From the NCBI RefSeq assembly GCF_000237925.1, contig NC_031495.1, positions 60,370,939 to 60,434,938 on the forward strand: a DNA stretch of 64,000 nucleotides, given 5' to 3'. This stretch comes from Schistosoma mansoni. Its lineage: Eukaryota; Platyhelminthes; Trematoda; Strigeidida; Schistosomatidae. This document shows, piece after piece, positions 22,950 through 34,470 of the stretch (positions within the stretch are counted from its first letter, which is position 1; each line of letters starts with the position of its first letter). The notes beneath the pieces are model-generated. The model did no database searches. It was not told the origin of the DNA and was given only the letters and a program-made list of their open reading frames with translations. The translations under genes and the position numbers were made by a program.

Positions 22950-23243
22950 TTACGACACCGACACATTCTTCGTTATCAATATCCATGTTACCGATACAGC
23001 CCTCATCAACCTTTTTTTAGCTGATGCCGAAATGCTAATTGCTTCTTGAATGAGTAATGTTTTGCTCGAACAACAAAACATACAGAGCCAATGAGAATTA
23101 TGCTCTGAGCACCTTTTGTAGGCAATGGGACTTAAGCGGGTGTACATTTTATGGAACCACTTCTTTCACTCATCACATTGCATTCCTTCTTCTACAGAGA
23201 ATAAGCAATATGGCTGTTCAATCTTGTGAGCAGGGCCGACCAT
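22950..23243 (-). pseudogene. CR1 ORF1 N-terminus with PHD-type zinc finger
   Basis: From the ATG at 23243 the frame reads MVGPAHKIEQ, CLFSVEEGMQCDE, a TGA where the second Cys of CDEC would fall, KKWFHKM, then HNSHWLCMFCCSS. The spacing Cys-x2-[Cys]...Trp-Phe-His...Trp-x-Cys-x2-Cys is that of a PHD finger. PHD fingers are known in ORF1 of some CR1-like LINEs. The in-frame stop and a replaced Cys in the HxxC position mark it as dead. Confidence 0.6.
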
Positions 23244-23942
23244 CTTAAAAATTAACTAAAATAGTGGACAAATCGATGTGTAAGACAAATCTCAAACCTT
23301 GATCAAATAAATCAAGCCAAAGTCGACCAAGAATGCTTTGATGCAGTAAATACACAAAAGCAAGATCAAAACATATAAGTATAATATCACTTTAACTGAA
23401 ATAAACTCAATTAAAATGTAAACAGTAGTTTTGATGCGTAATTCACAATCAAAACAGTGAATTCAACTCGACGAGAAACAATATCACTGTCCTTTTTAAA
23501 TAGCGCGCGCGTCTGACCGGGCATTAGAGCTCACAAAGAAAGTACTGACACGAACCATTTATCTTTTATCATAGAGGCAAAGATCTTCCTGAGATAGTCC
23601 AAGCAACTTCCTTGGAGTATTTCAAGAGAAAACGTGACATATTACTGAGGAATAAGGACATTAAACTGCTATAATTTATTGACTTTTCTATGTTTTACCT
23701 TTAAATATACCTAGTTTCTTATCCGGCGGCACCGGTGATCCGCTGTTGCTAGATACAGAGGCCCTTCAAGTGAAAGGTTCCTCTATTCTGTCCAGAACAA
23801 TTTTACTTTGAATGGCGGCAAATAGAACTGTGACGGTAATGGTGTGGTCCATTTGAGGGGTTGTATTGGCTGTCATTTTAGTAATATTTCAGCTTACACG
23901 TTCGTCCCATCTCGCTCTTGCTAACAAATCAGCTGGTCTTTC

Positions 23943-26900
23943 ATGATGAAAAAATTCAACAGAAAGGATTTCAAACAGTGTGAACTAAAGCCAGTCGAAA
24001 AAGAATTGTCGAAACCTTTGCCAGGAGTCCCCATTCATTTTAACTATGGCGTGTTTTTTGATGACGGTTACGACTACATGCAACATCTCAAATCTGCTGA
24101 TACCAAAGAAGCTTATGTAAGTTCCAGAATTTAGTCTTTTGACGTAGCTCTTGGAAATAAGATGGCTTCTGCTAATCTTAAAAGCAAAGGTTTTCACATT
24201 CTTAACCTATAAACACTCTGACTGTGAAACTGAGGAGGAGTGAAATACTTTTTCACTGACCAACAAGTCAGGTTTATGATGGTCCTTGTATATCTAGTTA
24301 AAATTCATTCATCTATATGACCGATTAAATTCCTTGCTCTACAGCTGATGTCAGTTCGCAGTGGAAACTGTGAACAATTCCCAAACCTAAATTACGATGT
24401 TAACGATTTTTCCTAGTCTCAATGATTTGCGATTCTATTATGGGCTTGTTAACTGGTTGAACTCTACCAAGGTTACCTTATAATCGTTTAAAAATCGTTT
24501 TTATGGTCCCATCATAGTTTATGCTGATTTAGGTTCTATGTATTTTGATTACATAGGATCACGTAAATGATCCTTCTTTAACCTTCAGTAGGCTGTTCAG
24601 ACAATTTATATCGCAAGCCATTCTCATGTCTTACAGTCATCTATACCTTATTTCCAGGTTATATCTGTAATACCTGAAGATTGCGCCAGCAATGCTTCCA
24701 GTCATTCTGACTCATCTAGAATACGTGAACCTGAAGTTGATTACGATGAGCACATTATTAGTGACCTTAATATGGATTCAGAAGCCGAGTCTTTCGACAC
24801 GGGAAGTGAATTAGAGGATAACTTTGTAGAACTTGCAGGTGGCCACAGTGTAAAATCCTCAGAAATCGATAGTGATAACGCCAAAGTGGCTGGGGACACC
24901 AATTCATTAAATGCAAAGGCAACAGAAACAGATATCTCAAGGGTTTCTAAAGATAAAGTTGCACTCATGGAACGTTTTCTTTACGGTGCCAACGAAAATT
25001 CAGAAGACATCACAACTTCGAGCTCCGGTCAGTTTACCAAGGATTACGGAATCGATGACTACTCAGATGACTCAACCTCCTTGAATAAAGAGTTCGAAAA
25101 GGTAATTTACAAACTCGATTGCTCATACTATGACTTTAGTTAATGTTACGATTCAGATCTCGGTCAAGTTGCAGTCAGTCTTTAGTCTCTGGAACATCGG
25201 TGATGAGCGAAGGCTTGAAATATGCTCTTGGTCGTGACATAGCGATCGCTAAAAAGTAAGTTGTTTATTTGGAAAATATAGCTGTTAATGTATGAAAATC
25301 CAAAAAGTAAGCGGTCGCGATGATGAAACAAAATTGTAAACTGCCATTCACCTCTATTATTGCTGCAGCTGGTTAGATTTGTATGTGAAAGCGACATTAT
25401 TGCCTTACTGTCCATGAAGTGGAACTCTGTGGCTTAATGATTTAAACAATCATCTATTGATAGTTATGGTTTAAAAGTGCGTCCCATTTACTTTGGTTTC
25501 AGCCGTCAGGTTATATCTCTAGTTCCCTCATAAATGTAACTTGACGCCTAATATATAAGTTTGGGTCCAGTTACCCAGTAACATAATTGTTTTCGACAGG
25601 AAGATGTAGAGTATTTAATTGTACAATGCTTACTTATTCATACGTAGGGTAGAAATTAGGTGTAAGATTGCTTCATCGACGAAAGAAACAGACACTCCAC
25701 CCTAATTACTTAATTTTTATACATCGGAAAAATCTGAACAAATTGTCTATAGAGTTAACAGTTATATCTTAGTTGGTCAGGTGGTATGCACATATACACT
25801 TATATGCAGATATATTATCAGAGTAACTTTGTCACCTCAAATCCTCATTTTATTCATTTAAGGGACGTAAAACAAGACCGTACGGATTTTGATGATGATC
25901 TAAAAGCCATAACAATTAAAAAAAGCTTCGAATTAAGTGGAGTGGATCAACAAGAAGACAGTGGAAGCGATTCCACATATGACGGAGAAAACACTGAACG
26001 AATGACCATGTCATGTTCTAATAGTAAGCATTTTTCTTATTTTTATTAGTTTGGATGCGTTTTTGTGATGCAAACAGTACCAAAGAAGCGTTTCACTTTA
26101 AGAAAATACACTAGTTACGGATATGAGTTGGTGGGTTAACATTTATTAGCGCTGATATAACATTTTGAAAAACTGCTAGGTGTGGGACAAATATCACCGA
26201 TTGCACTGGATGATGATCGTGAGTTGACCGAAGTTGGAAATGTAGGTTACTGAATGCTAACTCATTGGCAGAAAAGTTAAGAGCTCGCCGAGAGGCTAGA
26301 AGGTCCTGAGTTGGATATTTTGTGGTGTCGTGGACGCCCATTGATGAGGACACCTATAATAAAACTAAGTAAATGTCCAGTGCTTTCTGACTACCTAACT
26401 AAAATGATACAAAGTACAAATTCAACAATCTTCACAAATTCCCTATGCAAAAAATATAAAAAGATTAAGTAAGACATAGTGGACATTATGTCTAATTTAT
26501 GGTTTTACACCGTGAATGTACATATGAATTCATGGTTTGATAAATCAACCTTTAGTCCTCAGGATTTTGATTCATTTAGCTTGATATATTCACCTAAGCA
26601 AATAAATTCTGACAAAGTAAGCCACCGAAATACTTCAAAAATAAAGCTATAAAACCGTGAAAATAAAGGAGAGAAGGGTAGTAAATCAATGTGGTATCAT
26701 CATCGCACATAAATACGGTGTCATTAGTGTAATCAAGTTTTACTACAGGTAACAGATCGAGACTCCCACCACACACTTTCATCAGAGCGGTCTTCAGAAT
26801 TTTGCCAGTAGCAAAGTTGGAGAAGAATGATGAGACTAAGAAACTGCCTAACCCCGGCTGCTGGAATTGAAAAAATAGAGAGATGTAGTGTATCCTCTCA

Positions 26901-28687
26901 CTCTGCCTGAGTTGTCTGTATACAAAACTTTCAATATGTTAATTCACTTCTTAAGACACAATCTCCTTCAACAGGTGGTCGATGTTCTCCTGAAAATGAC
27001 ATTTTCAAACAACTTATCAGGACTTGGTCTCCTACCAGGAGGTTTGTTTATCGACTTCGAGTGCGCAGAGGACAGTCTTATGTGGTGTAGATGTTAACAA
27101 AAGTCTCTTGATTGCCTTGAACAACGATGCTGGCATTTTAAGAATGTTTCCCTCCAAATGTAAAATGTTTCAGGATTGGTCTGCGTTAAAATCTGTCCTA
27201 CACACACTATCTGCAACCAGATTCCTCTCGATAACCACCTCAGTAACTGAAGATATCAGGTGGTATGGCTCGGAATCGGTCACAGTGACGGAAATCCATC
27301 CCCTCTTTATCTTCCTTTAGATTTCCCGTATTCCTCCATACCTTTTTATTCGGTTTTCACTAACCATACTATTTAATGTTTAGTCTGTTTCATTATCACT
27401 GGTCTCATTATTTCAACTCCTTTGCTGTTCATCTTGTTTGCTAATGTGCTATGAAAACTTTCATCATTTCATTTATTTGTGTGTGGGCTGTGATACTGCT
27501 CGGGTGCCCAAACCGAAGCAGGTGGTTTTCTTAGGGGGCCACACCCCGAGCCTTTGACCTAAAGGTCTGATCCACAAGGCAGTGGAGCATCGTGAGGAGA
27601 TGCAGTCCCATGGTAGCCGTTGACCAACAGCAGGTTCATTCGCTATTCGTTCCATCAGGATACTGGAGCCCATGTGCACCATTGGTTTGGAATCAGGGTT
27701 TTCCAACTCCCCTAGGTGGACCCTCCGTGTCCACCAACCCGGTTAAAGTGCCGGACATTCGCTTTTCGTCCTCTCACTTTCGTAAACAACACCCCTGCCA
27801 CGAGAAGGCAGTGAGTAGGACTTCCCTGTCAGAGGCTATATATTCGCGTGGCCATGTGAGAGCATTTCGAGAGGGAGAGTGGACTCTCCCCACTCTCAGC
27901 CGTACCAGGGCATTTGGGGGCTGGGGTCCGAGAGATGGTGCAACACAGTGGCTAGAGACGTTATTAGATATGGCTCAGAATAGAAGCCAGTGGCGATCCT
28001 GCTGCAACCTTCTTTTACTTTCTACATAAAGAGTGGTTCTAACTTTCTTAACTGAAAGAGTCTTCTGGTTGTACATTTCAGTCTGCCTTATCTTTTCATC
28101 CCTTCTCTTCCTACTTTCATTATTTTGTGTGGCGCATATGTATCTGGTGCCCTTTTGTACCAACGTATATGTGTTTAAATAAATAAATAAATATGAAAAC
28201 TTTGGCTAATGGACATTTGTGCCAGGTTCTATGTTGATAGTGACTTCTAACTGAATTTGTGATCAGTTAAAGTCATTCAAGGTGTGGATATAAAGAAATA
28301 ATCATCATCCTTGTTTCATATAGTTTTAGCTATAACTACTTTTTAGCTCTATTTTTGATTATGTACTTTTTAATAGGTAATTCGAACTTGTATGTTATGA
28401 AGCAAAACCATCTAACAATGCCCAGCTCTAGTAAGACGATAAAGAAGTCATCCACAAAGGGAGGTTCTCAAAACAACGATGGCATTATTGAATTTTCAAA
28501 ACCACTAGACCCTGGGTTACTAGTGAGAGAAAAGGGAGAGTCTATGGAACAAAAGCGCTTACGTAAAGCCACTATCAAGGAACACCGCCAACTGCGACGA
28601 AAGATACGTAAGATCAACCAGTTAAACTTCCGTCAGGAGAAAGAAAGACAAATAAAAAACAACATGCAAACAATGATAGTCCACTAG
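23943..28687 (+). CDS. LTV1: LTV1 homologue, 40S ribosome biogenesis factor, five exons
   Basis: LTV1 binds pre-40S particles with Rps3/Enp1 and is needed for late small-subunit maturation and export. Exons: 23943-24116, 24658-25101, 25179-25255, 25863-26023, 28377-28687 (TAG), with GT...AG introns and matching phases, about 388 residues (human 475). Exon 1 holds the family hallmark YGVFFDDGYDYMQHLK. Exon 2 is acidic, with VISVIPEDCAS, ELEDNFVELAG and ALMERFLYG. Exon 4 ends MTMSCSN and joins NSNLYVMKQNHL, equivalent to human CSTYSNLYNHPQL. The basic C-terminus RLRKATIKEHRQLRRKIRK matches the family end. Exon 3 (77 nt) rests on splice sites and phase only. An in-frame stop precedes the first ATG, but a further 5' exon cannot be excluded since the N-terminus differs from the usual KKKPFIEKKKA. 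Intron 4 holds LINE and SINE-like insertions. Confidence 0.87.
26024..26924 (+). other. first part of LTV1 intron 4
   Basis: This is intronic sequence between exon 4 and the LINE fragment. I see no exon or recognised repeat. Confidence 0.4.
26925..27330 (+). mobile_element. RTE-type LINE fragment in LTV1 intron 4
   Basis: It reads VVDVLLKMTFSNNLSGLGLL with PGGLFIDFECAEDS, parallel to ISSTEFSGIDLLPGGSLIEL-like text at 47.2 kb (SGIDLLPGGSLIELEYSDET). The FADD-type box is degraded and the frame is broken. It covers about 130 residues of the late RT region. Confidence 0.65.
27471..27920 (-). mobile_element. SINE-like module, copy B
   Basis: This is the reverse complement of copy A, nearly identical through the GGTGGTTTTCTTAGGGGGCC and TCCACCAACCCGGTTAAAG blocks. 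It ends at the shared edge GGGCATTTGGGGG. Its LINE-like tail is shortened to an ATTTATTTG stub. RTE 3' sequence starts directly at the edge. Confidence 0.65.
27921..28193 (+). mobile_element. RTE-type LINE 3' end with (TAAA)n tail
   Basis: WGPRDGATQWLETLLDMAQN and RSQWRSC give the polyprotein C-terminus. A 3' UTR follows, ending GTGGCGCATATGTATCTGGT and a TAAATAAATAAATAAAT tail. It is a short 5'-truncated copy, and its 3' UTR end is what the SINE-like modules share. Confidence 0.75.
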
Positions 28688-28717
28688 CTAAAGTTACTGT
28701 GATATTTGGTTGTACAG

Positions 28718-28723
28718 AATAAA
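28718..28723 (+). promoter_or_regulatory. LTV1 poly(A) signal
   Basis: AATAAA lies 31 nt past the LTV1 stop codon, before any repeat sequence. Confidence 0.7.
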
Positions 28724-28899
28724 TCACCATAAATTTTTGAAATATAGTTGCATAAACCGCAGTCGCGGCTAATCTATGTATTTTAAAATCTGGAAGCGCA
28801 AATCCTTAGCTGCTGTGTCTGTTTAACTCTACATTTCTGGGATACTCAATGACAAATAAACCTAATTTTAATTCAATTACAGTAGAAGCTGCTCGTAGA

Positions 28900-29416
28900 T
28901 TTATTTATTTTAACACATAAATATTGGTACAAGAAAGCACCATATACATATGCGCCACACAAATCGAATGAGATTTGTGTGAGGGCTGTGATACTGCCCA
29001 GGTGCCCAAACCGAAACAGGTGGTTTTCTTAGAGGGCCACACCCGGAGCCTTTGACTTAAAGATCTGATCCACAAGACAGTGAACCATCGTAAGGAGATG
29101 CAGTCCCATGGTAACCGATGACCAGCGATCGATTCATACGCCATTGGTTTCCTTAGGATACTGGAGCTCATGTGCACCATTGGTTTGAAATCAGGGTTTT
29201 CCAACTCCCCTAGATGGATCCTCCACATCCACTAACCCGGTTAAAGCGCCGGACATTCGATTTTCGTCCTCTCAATTTCGTAAATAACAGTAATGCCACG
29301 AAAAGGCAATGAGTAGAACTTCCCTGGCAGTGGCTATATACGCGTGGCCATGTGAGAGCATTTCGAGAGGGATAGCGGACTCTCCTCACCCTCGGCCGTA
29401 CCAGGGCATTTGGGGG
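28900..29416 (-). mobile_element. SINE-like module, copy C
   Basis: Reverse orientation: it starts with the complement of the tail (TTTATTTATTTTAACACATA), then the complement of the LINE-shared 60 bp, then the module, ending at GGGCATTTGGGGG. It is more diverged than copies A and B. It begins about 210 bp past the LTV1 stop. Confidence 0.65.
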
Positions 29417-30303
29417 CTTCATGTCTATCTGCTCCAAATACGCATGTAGAGATGCATATACCCCACTAGTTTTTCTGCTTCCGTTTTCCTAGCTGTGCTT
29501 AGATACAATCTGAAGAAGTCAGAACTGCCCTCAGGATGTCAGTAGAGAGGCTTTCATCATTGCTGTGCTAACCTTAACTGACGTACTTGCGCCAGGACCC
29601 ACCTCACACAAACCTAGGAGGCATCCATACATTTACATAGTAAAATCATGTTCAGCGAATGGAAGACAGTCCCGTTGTTACGAAACGACGATTGTTGGGG
29701 TGTTATGCACGTGACGATATTGGGTTATCTGATGAGGTTGGTGGCGTAATCGGTATATTCACTATCTAAATGGGGAATGACCTGTTCTTTACAAGTAAGT
29801 CTTTTATACGTTTCATACAAACTGAAACATGACGAGAGTTAAGGGTAGAACACTCAAGTAATTAATTAAACATTTATTGGCGATAAGTACTACAACCGAC
29901 TCTTTATTCCCGCGCCCAGCCAAACTAGTACAAATGGGGGCTGCAGTTAGACGTTAAGCGACTACGGAACTGATTATTTTAGATACACTGAGTACAGCGG
30001 CCAGTATTTTTGATGTTTTCTGGTTCGTGTATTCTTCTGTTTACAAAGATCATTGGAACACTAGTTCCGAATCCCTAAGTCCTCGATGTATCTGCCAACC
30101 GTTGGGTCCGAAAGTCAACATAAAATTATCTACTTGAACCGCTAAAATGTGGCGACTTGTAATTTTCGACAAAAATACAAAATAGAAAGCTTTCAGCACC
30201 TACTTCGTCTACGTTCCCAACTGTCCATGCTAAAACAAAACCGCAAACTATAGGTTTTGTGTCCATTGAGACACCATCCTGCCACTAACTAAATACTAAT
30301 GAC
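29417..30303. other. intergenic, nothing recognised
   Basis: The first 200 bases after module C may be old repeat sequence, but I could not assign it. No gene is supported. Confidence 0.3.
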
Positions 30304-30524
30304 CTACATTTTCCAGCTTCGGTTGGTCGGTGATCCAGTGCGACTACCATTCAATGTCATAAAGGAGTAATCCGCATGTTTAACTTGGTTAATTCTAAAA
30401 ATCACGCTCTCACACGGTTCATCGGAAGATGAAGGTAAGAAGTGGTCCCCAGTGGGCACGTAATTATTATTTACATAGGTGGGTTTGTGAGGAATTTGTT
30501 TGATTTGCAGTATTCTTTCACGAA
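30304..30524 (-). CDS. probable terminal exon of an unidentified gene
   Basis: After a possible acceptor ATTAG at 30529-30525 the minus strand is open for about 72 residues to a TAG: RERILQIKQIPHKPTYV, YVPTGDHFLPSSSDEPCES, VIFRINQVKHADYSFM, GSRTGSPTNRSWKM. Codon use and amino-acid makeup look like host coding sequence. It lies downstream of the CNPPD1-like gene on the same strand and could be an alternative 3' exon of it, but the phase does not fit the one cryptic donor I see, so I leave it unassigned. Confidence 0.4.
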
Positions 30525-30539
30525 CTAATATTAGCATAT

Positions 30540-31069
30540 ATTCAAGTAATTATTCTTAGAACCATGGATAAAGGTTTTAAAACAACATTATATGCTCATT
30601 GTTAATACCGAGACTATGGGAATATACAGTAATACTTGAAGAAACAGCTTATAACAGAACAAAGTGAGAAATCTGAGGGGATAGGATGGTGGAGAAAAGA
30701 TGCCTTGTAATAGGTCTTCTAATGTCAACAAACTACAATTCGTTTAGACCGGATTCGGCGACTCAGTAACCAATTACGCTTACATATTCGGATTTTAGTT
30801 ACTTTTCCATAGAAAGTGGTGACACCATAACCAAGGTGCAGAATAAAACTTTAATTTTGAAGGCAAGTAATGGTCATATGGCTCATTGACTGTAATTAAA
30901 TTATGCACTACATTAACTGTCAGTCCCGAAAACGGTCAAAACTGATGACTAGAGATTTACAGTTGATTGATCACTGGGTAGCGATCAATGTCACAAAAAA
31001 TTTCATTTTCAATATGATTACGAATTTCTGGTCATACCGATTTCTTAGTGGGGGGAGCGGGTGAGATGT
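30540..31069. other. intergenic, nothing recognised
   Basis: No exon or known repeat is visible here. Confidence 0.3.
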
Positions 31070-31200
31070 ATGCTACTTATGTCGACGGACATAAGTAGTG
31101 TGTAACACTAATCGGAAGTGAAAAACCGGGCAACAGAAGGCTAAGAAAATAAAGTTGAAGAGATAGGCAGGAATTATGGACTGGAAGAATCATACAGAAT
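31070..31200 (-). repeat. about 330-bp interspersed repeat, fragment
   Basis: The family hairpin is clear as CTACTTATGTCGAC...CATAAGTAG, followed by a diverged stretch with AACAGAAGGCTAAGAAAAT. It is incomplete. Confidence 0.4.
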
Positions 31201-31634
31201 GTGGAGGACGAATGATGGAAATTTGAAAATAGAGTATTCTATGTATGGCTCTTATACTTTAACCAAGATACTCTGTAATTTCGTACTAAAATACAATTGG
31301 TTGCGCCCACTTGAGTGTTCGTTCATTAGGACTAGTAATAATGACGACACTCTTGTTTGTGCCTTAAAAACAAAACAGATGATAGCAACAAAATCGTCCC
31401 ATTCATTTAGTATTTGACATAACTTGCTAAGATTAGTCATTAAAAACGATCGAAAACAAGCATGGAAGGAAGAATACATTCAAACCATTTTCTTTATATA
31501 CACAACTGATGAAAATTGGCATTAAATTAATAAAAATGTTAGCACCAATGAGAATCTTGGAGTACCTGAATAGTGAAAAATATTAAGATTTACTGAGTGA
31601 AAATATTTACGGAATTAGATAATTGAGTAAACTT

Positions 31635-33087
31635 TCATGTTGGACAGCCTATCATTCGTATAGTCGGATCAGTTTCTTTAGAATACGAGTAAGATACAGA
31701 TTCATGCTGACTATGATACCTGCATGCCAAGTCTTTTGCACATACTTCAATATTTTGACTATTGACATTTGTTAGTTCGTCTGACTGAGTCATATTTGAC
31801 AATACATTATATAGACACTGATCTGCAACGACTGTAGAAAGATCTGTTTGATTTTGATCGGCGTATTTTGTCTCCAAAGAACATTGAGAAAATTGGTCTA
31901 TACCCAAATAAGCGAGCACCAAAACTAATAGAATCTGAAAGTAAAACGACTACGGTTTAAAAGTGCAATTAAACAGATGACGGTCAGACAAACAGAACTT
32001 CTTGATAACTTTACCAACACAAGAATGGGTGAGTTAAACTAAAAGCTGCAAAATGAATGTATTTTACACCTTAAATTCATCGGATATTAATAATAGTCTC
32101 TTATTACTTCTCAAACAATTGAGACTGATCATAACAGACACAAGCATTCAACTAGTTAGTCTCTTTATCGGTTTAAGACGAATTTTTAATGCTGACCATT
32201 ATAGCCATACACGAAATGTAACATCTTCCCTGTTGGTTAACTTTTGGTCGAAGTCCATAATCCCGGTAAATAAAAACTAGCGTAACACTGACTCTGAGTA
32301 ATTCAAGATAGTTGATCAATTTAACTGCACACACGTGACTTGATGTAAATTAAGAAGTATGCAGATTCAGAGCTATCTGGCTACTATAAATATTCGAATT
32401 TACACTACATCATATTTCACTTGATAAATAACAGGACACCTTTTACAGTTCGTGCGAAAACAAAAACTCACTTTGCTTACTCTCTTAATTTCGGGTGAAG
32501 TACGGTGCCTAGAATACTTCAAAAAAAGTTGGGAAATATGTGACAACATAGAATATACATTGAACTCAGGTTTGTCGCTAAATGAATCACACTTGGTATT
32601 CTGACGGAAGACCCCGATCTCAAGACCGAATTGGAGTATTTGTGCTCTAGTTACAAAAAACTCCCAATTAAGAGCGGAAATGAATTTGACTTCAAGTTCA
32701 TTCAACTCTTTGAGTTCCATATCAAATTCATCTGCCCATTCTGCATTGTACATTCCATGGTCCGTATCATCGTCATGTAAATATTTAGATGCAACTACCT
32801 TGAAGAAGTTAAAAAGAATTATATCACATTTCACTAACCATTGATACAGCAAAAAGATCAACTGCTGTAACTTCAGTCAATAAAGAGGAATAAGGATCGG
32901 CCACTACAAGTTTCTCAATGAATAATAGAGCAGTGAGAACAGACACTGGAGGCACACTTCTTGAACTACACAAAAGATGTGTCAGTTAGAAAGGAATCGG
33001 AATACCAGAGATATTCGAGCACCATAAATGTGTCTAATTTACCAAGACGTCTTTTGCTTGCTGAATTGACCATCTTGACAATTCGAT
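31635..33087 (-). CDS. CNPPD1: CNPPD1 homologue (cyclin Pas1/PHO80-domain protein), 5' end not found
   Basis: Exons (minus): 33087-33006, 32965-32839, 32798-32481, 31934-31635 (TGA), all with canonical sites and agreeing phases; introns 1 and 2 are 40 nt each. The product is a cyclin-box protein with a hydrophobic segment after the box; its cellular role is poorly known. Matches to animal CNPPD1: RIVKMVNSASKRRL, then VSVLTALLFIEKL, AVDLFAVSMVVASKYLHDD, YNAEWADEF and LNELEVKFISALNWEFF, where human has MMVASKYLYDEG, FNDEW and LNALERGFLSAMDW. The last exon opens with the hydrophobic ILLVLVLAYLG. The N-terminal exon(s) should lie above 33087 but I could not find them; the sequence there changes composition at 33240-34470. 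Confidence 0.82.
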
Positions 33088-33239
33088 CTGAAACTACCAA
33101 AAAGCAAAAACAGAGGTTCACTTTTGCACTTTAAATGCAATATATAAGACGATGAACTAAATAACAATAAGATCTGCCGACATTGTAAATGGAAAAAAGA
33201 CTTAATGTGAATAAAAACAATATTTCTGTAATGTCCCAT

Positions 33240-34470
33240 TGAGTAGGAAAATTGAATTTCTAAATTTTCTGACGGTCTGACGTGAAGTCACATCTATATA
33301 GCACTTACGGTCGAGCACCATAACCAGTTCTAAGAGGCGTCCGATTAATCTATGGAGACGGAACAAGATCCATGAATAGCTGCATATCACTGATGAACTA
33401 GGGGACCGCCCTTGGTAAATAGTCTGATCACACAATCTGCGAAACGAGTCCGGAGGCAGTAGCCATTCCAGAACCCTCGTACGCCGTTGGATACATTCCG
33501 GACGGTGTACGTAAGCACATTCAAAATGCGATAGGTAGCCGCAACCGTTCCTTTTTTGAAAGCCCGAAGTTTCCCTTAGGTTTCAGACCTCACATTCTCC
33601 TGAGTATTACACACCATACTGAAGCAACGCAAGGGAGCCACAAAATATCCATTAACAATTGGCCTTACACTTCACGAGACGCGGCTTTTTTTAAGGAAAC
33701 CAAACGGATTGTCTAGCACCTCAAACCCCCCGGTTCTTCACCGGGAGATCCCCTGGGGAAGTCCCCCTCAAATAAAAAACCTTCTCCAATTGCCCTGAAA
33801 AGCCTCTTTCTGTCCTCCCAATTTTATTTTACCGGTGCGGGGCCTTTTCCAAGGGGTTATAAACAACAATGGGCCAAATGCTGTTATATATCTACAGGGT
33901 CACAAAAATATAATTGCTTCGGCGAGAAGAAGTAAGAGGTGGGTATCACATGGGACACTACTAGGGGAGAACGTTAGATAAAATGGCGTCAGCCCCATCG
34001 GTCTCATCGTAGTAGGTCTCAACGTCTGGGAGTATCGTACCAAGGTTCGTTAGATACTCAAAAGTACCACGCCGGTTCGATGATAAGACCGCCGGTGGAT
34101 GCCTGGGTTCACGTTGGAGAAACGCGCTCGGTGCGAGTGGAAGTCGATCACTAATAAATCGACTTTACTGATGGGTATTCTAAGTATTATGGCGTACGAG
34201 CGGCAATTAGGCCTCATAAATGGACCAGTACAGTCGAGGCGATAGCTTCTGGGGACGTTACACGATCCACTAGTGAAAATAGAAGGGTGTGCGTTCACGA
34301 GTATGAGAAGACGCTGGCCAATAGCTCGAGAAATAGTGCGGCATGGAGCCTCCTCTACAGCGTCGGCCAGTTGAAGGGGATTACATGGTTTTCACACTTT
34401 ATCAGCAAAGGAGCATCTCAGCTACGAATTTGGGATTACCAGGCGGACAGGTTCCGGGCGTGCAGCAGAT
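33240..34470. other. GC-richer segment of unknown origin, partly low-quality-looking
   Basis: This stretch is visibly richer in G+C than its neighbours. It has only short open frames on both strands, for example 34050-34298 minus (RLDCTGPFMRPNCRSYAIIL) and 34287-34601 plus (GITWFSHFISKGASQLRIWD). Between about 33680 and 33880 many homopolymers look doubled, as in poor base calls. It may be a decayed retroelement. I cannot name a family. Confidence 0.3.

Larger units (their letters stand above)
18780..23290 (-). mobile_element. near full-length, decayed CR1-clade LINE
   Basis: On the minus strand, in order, are an ORF1 with a PHD-like finger (23243-22950) and a conserved C-terminal part (22758-22057), an AP-type endonuclease (about 21740-20680), a reverse transcriptase (about 20412-19600) and the RT C-terminal domain (about 19608-19006). 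The 3' UTR reaches about 18780. The layout matches CR1 elements such as schistosome SR1, whose ORF1 proteins can carry PHD fingers. Frames are interrupted many times and the RT catalytic box is lost, so it cannot move itself. The exact ends are uncertain and I see no target-site duplication. Confidence 0.85.
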
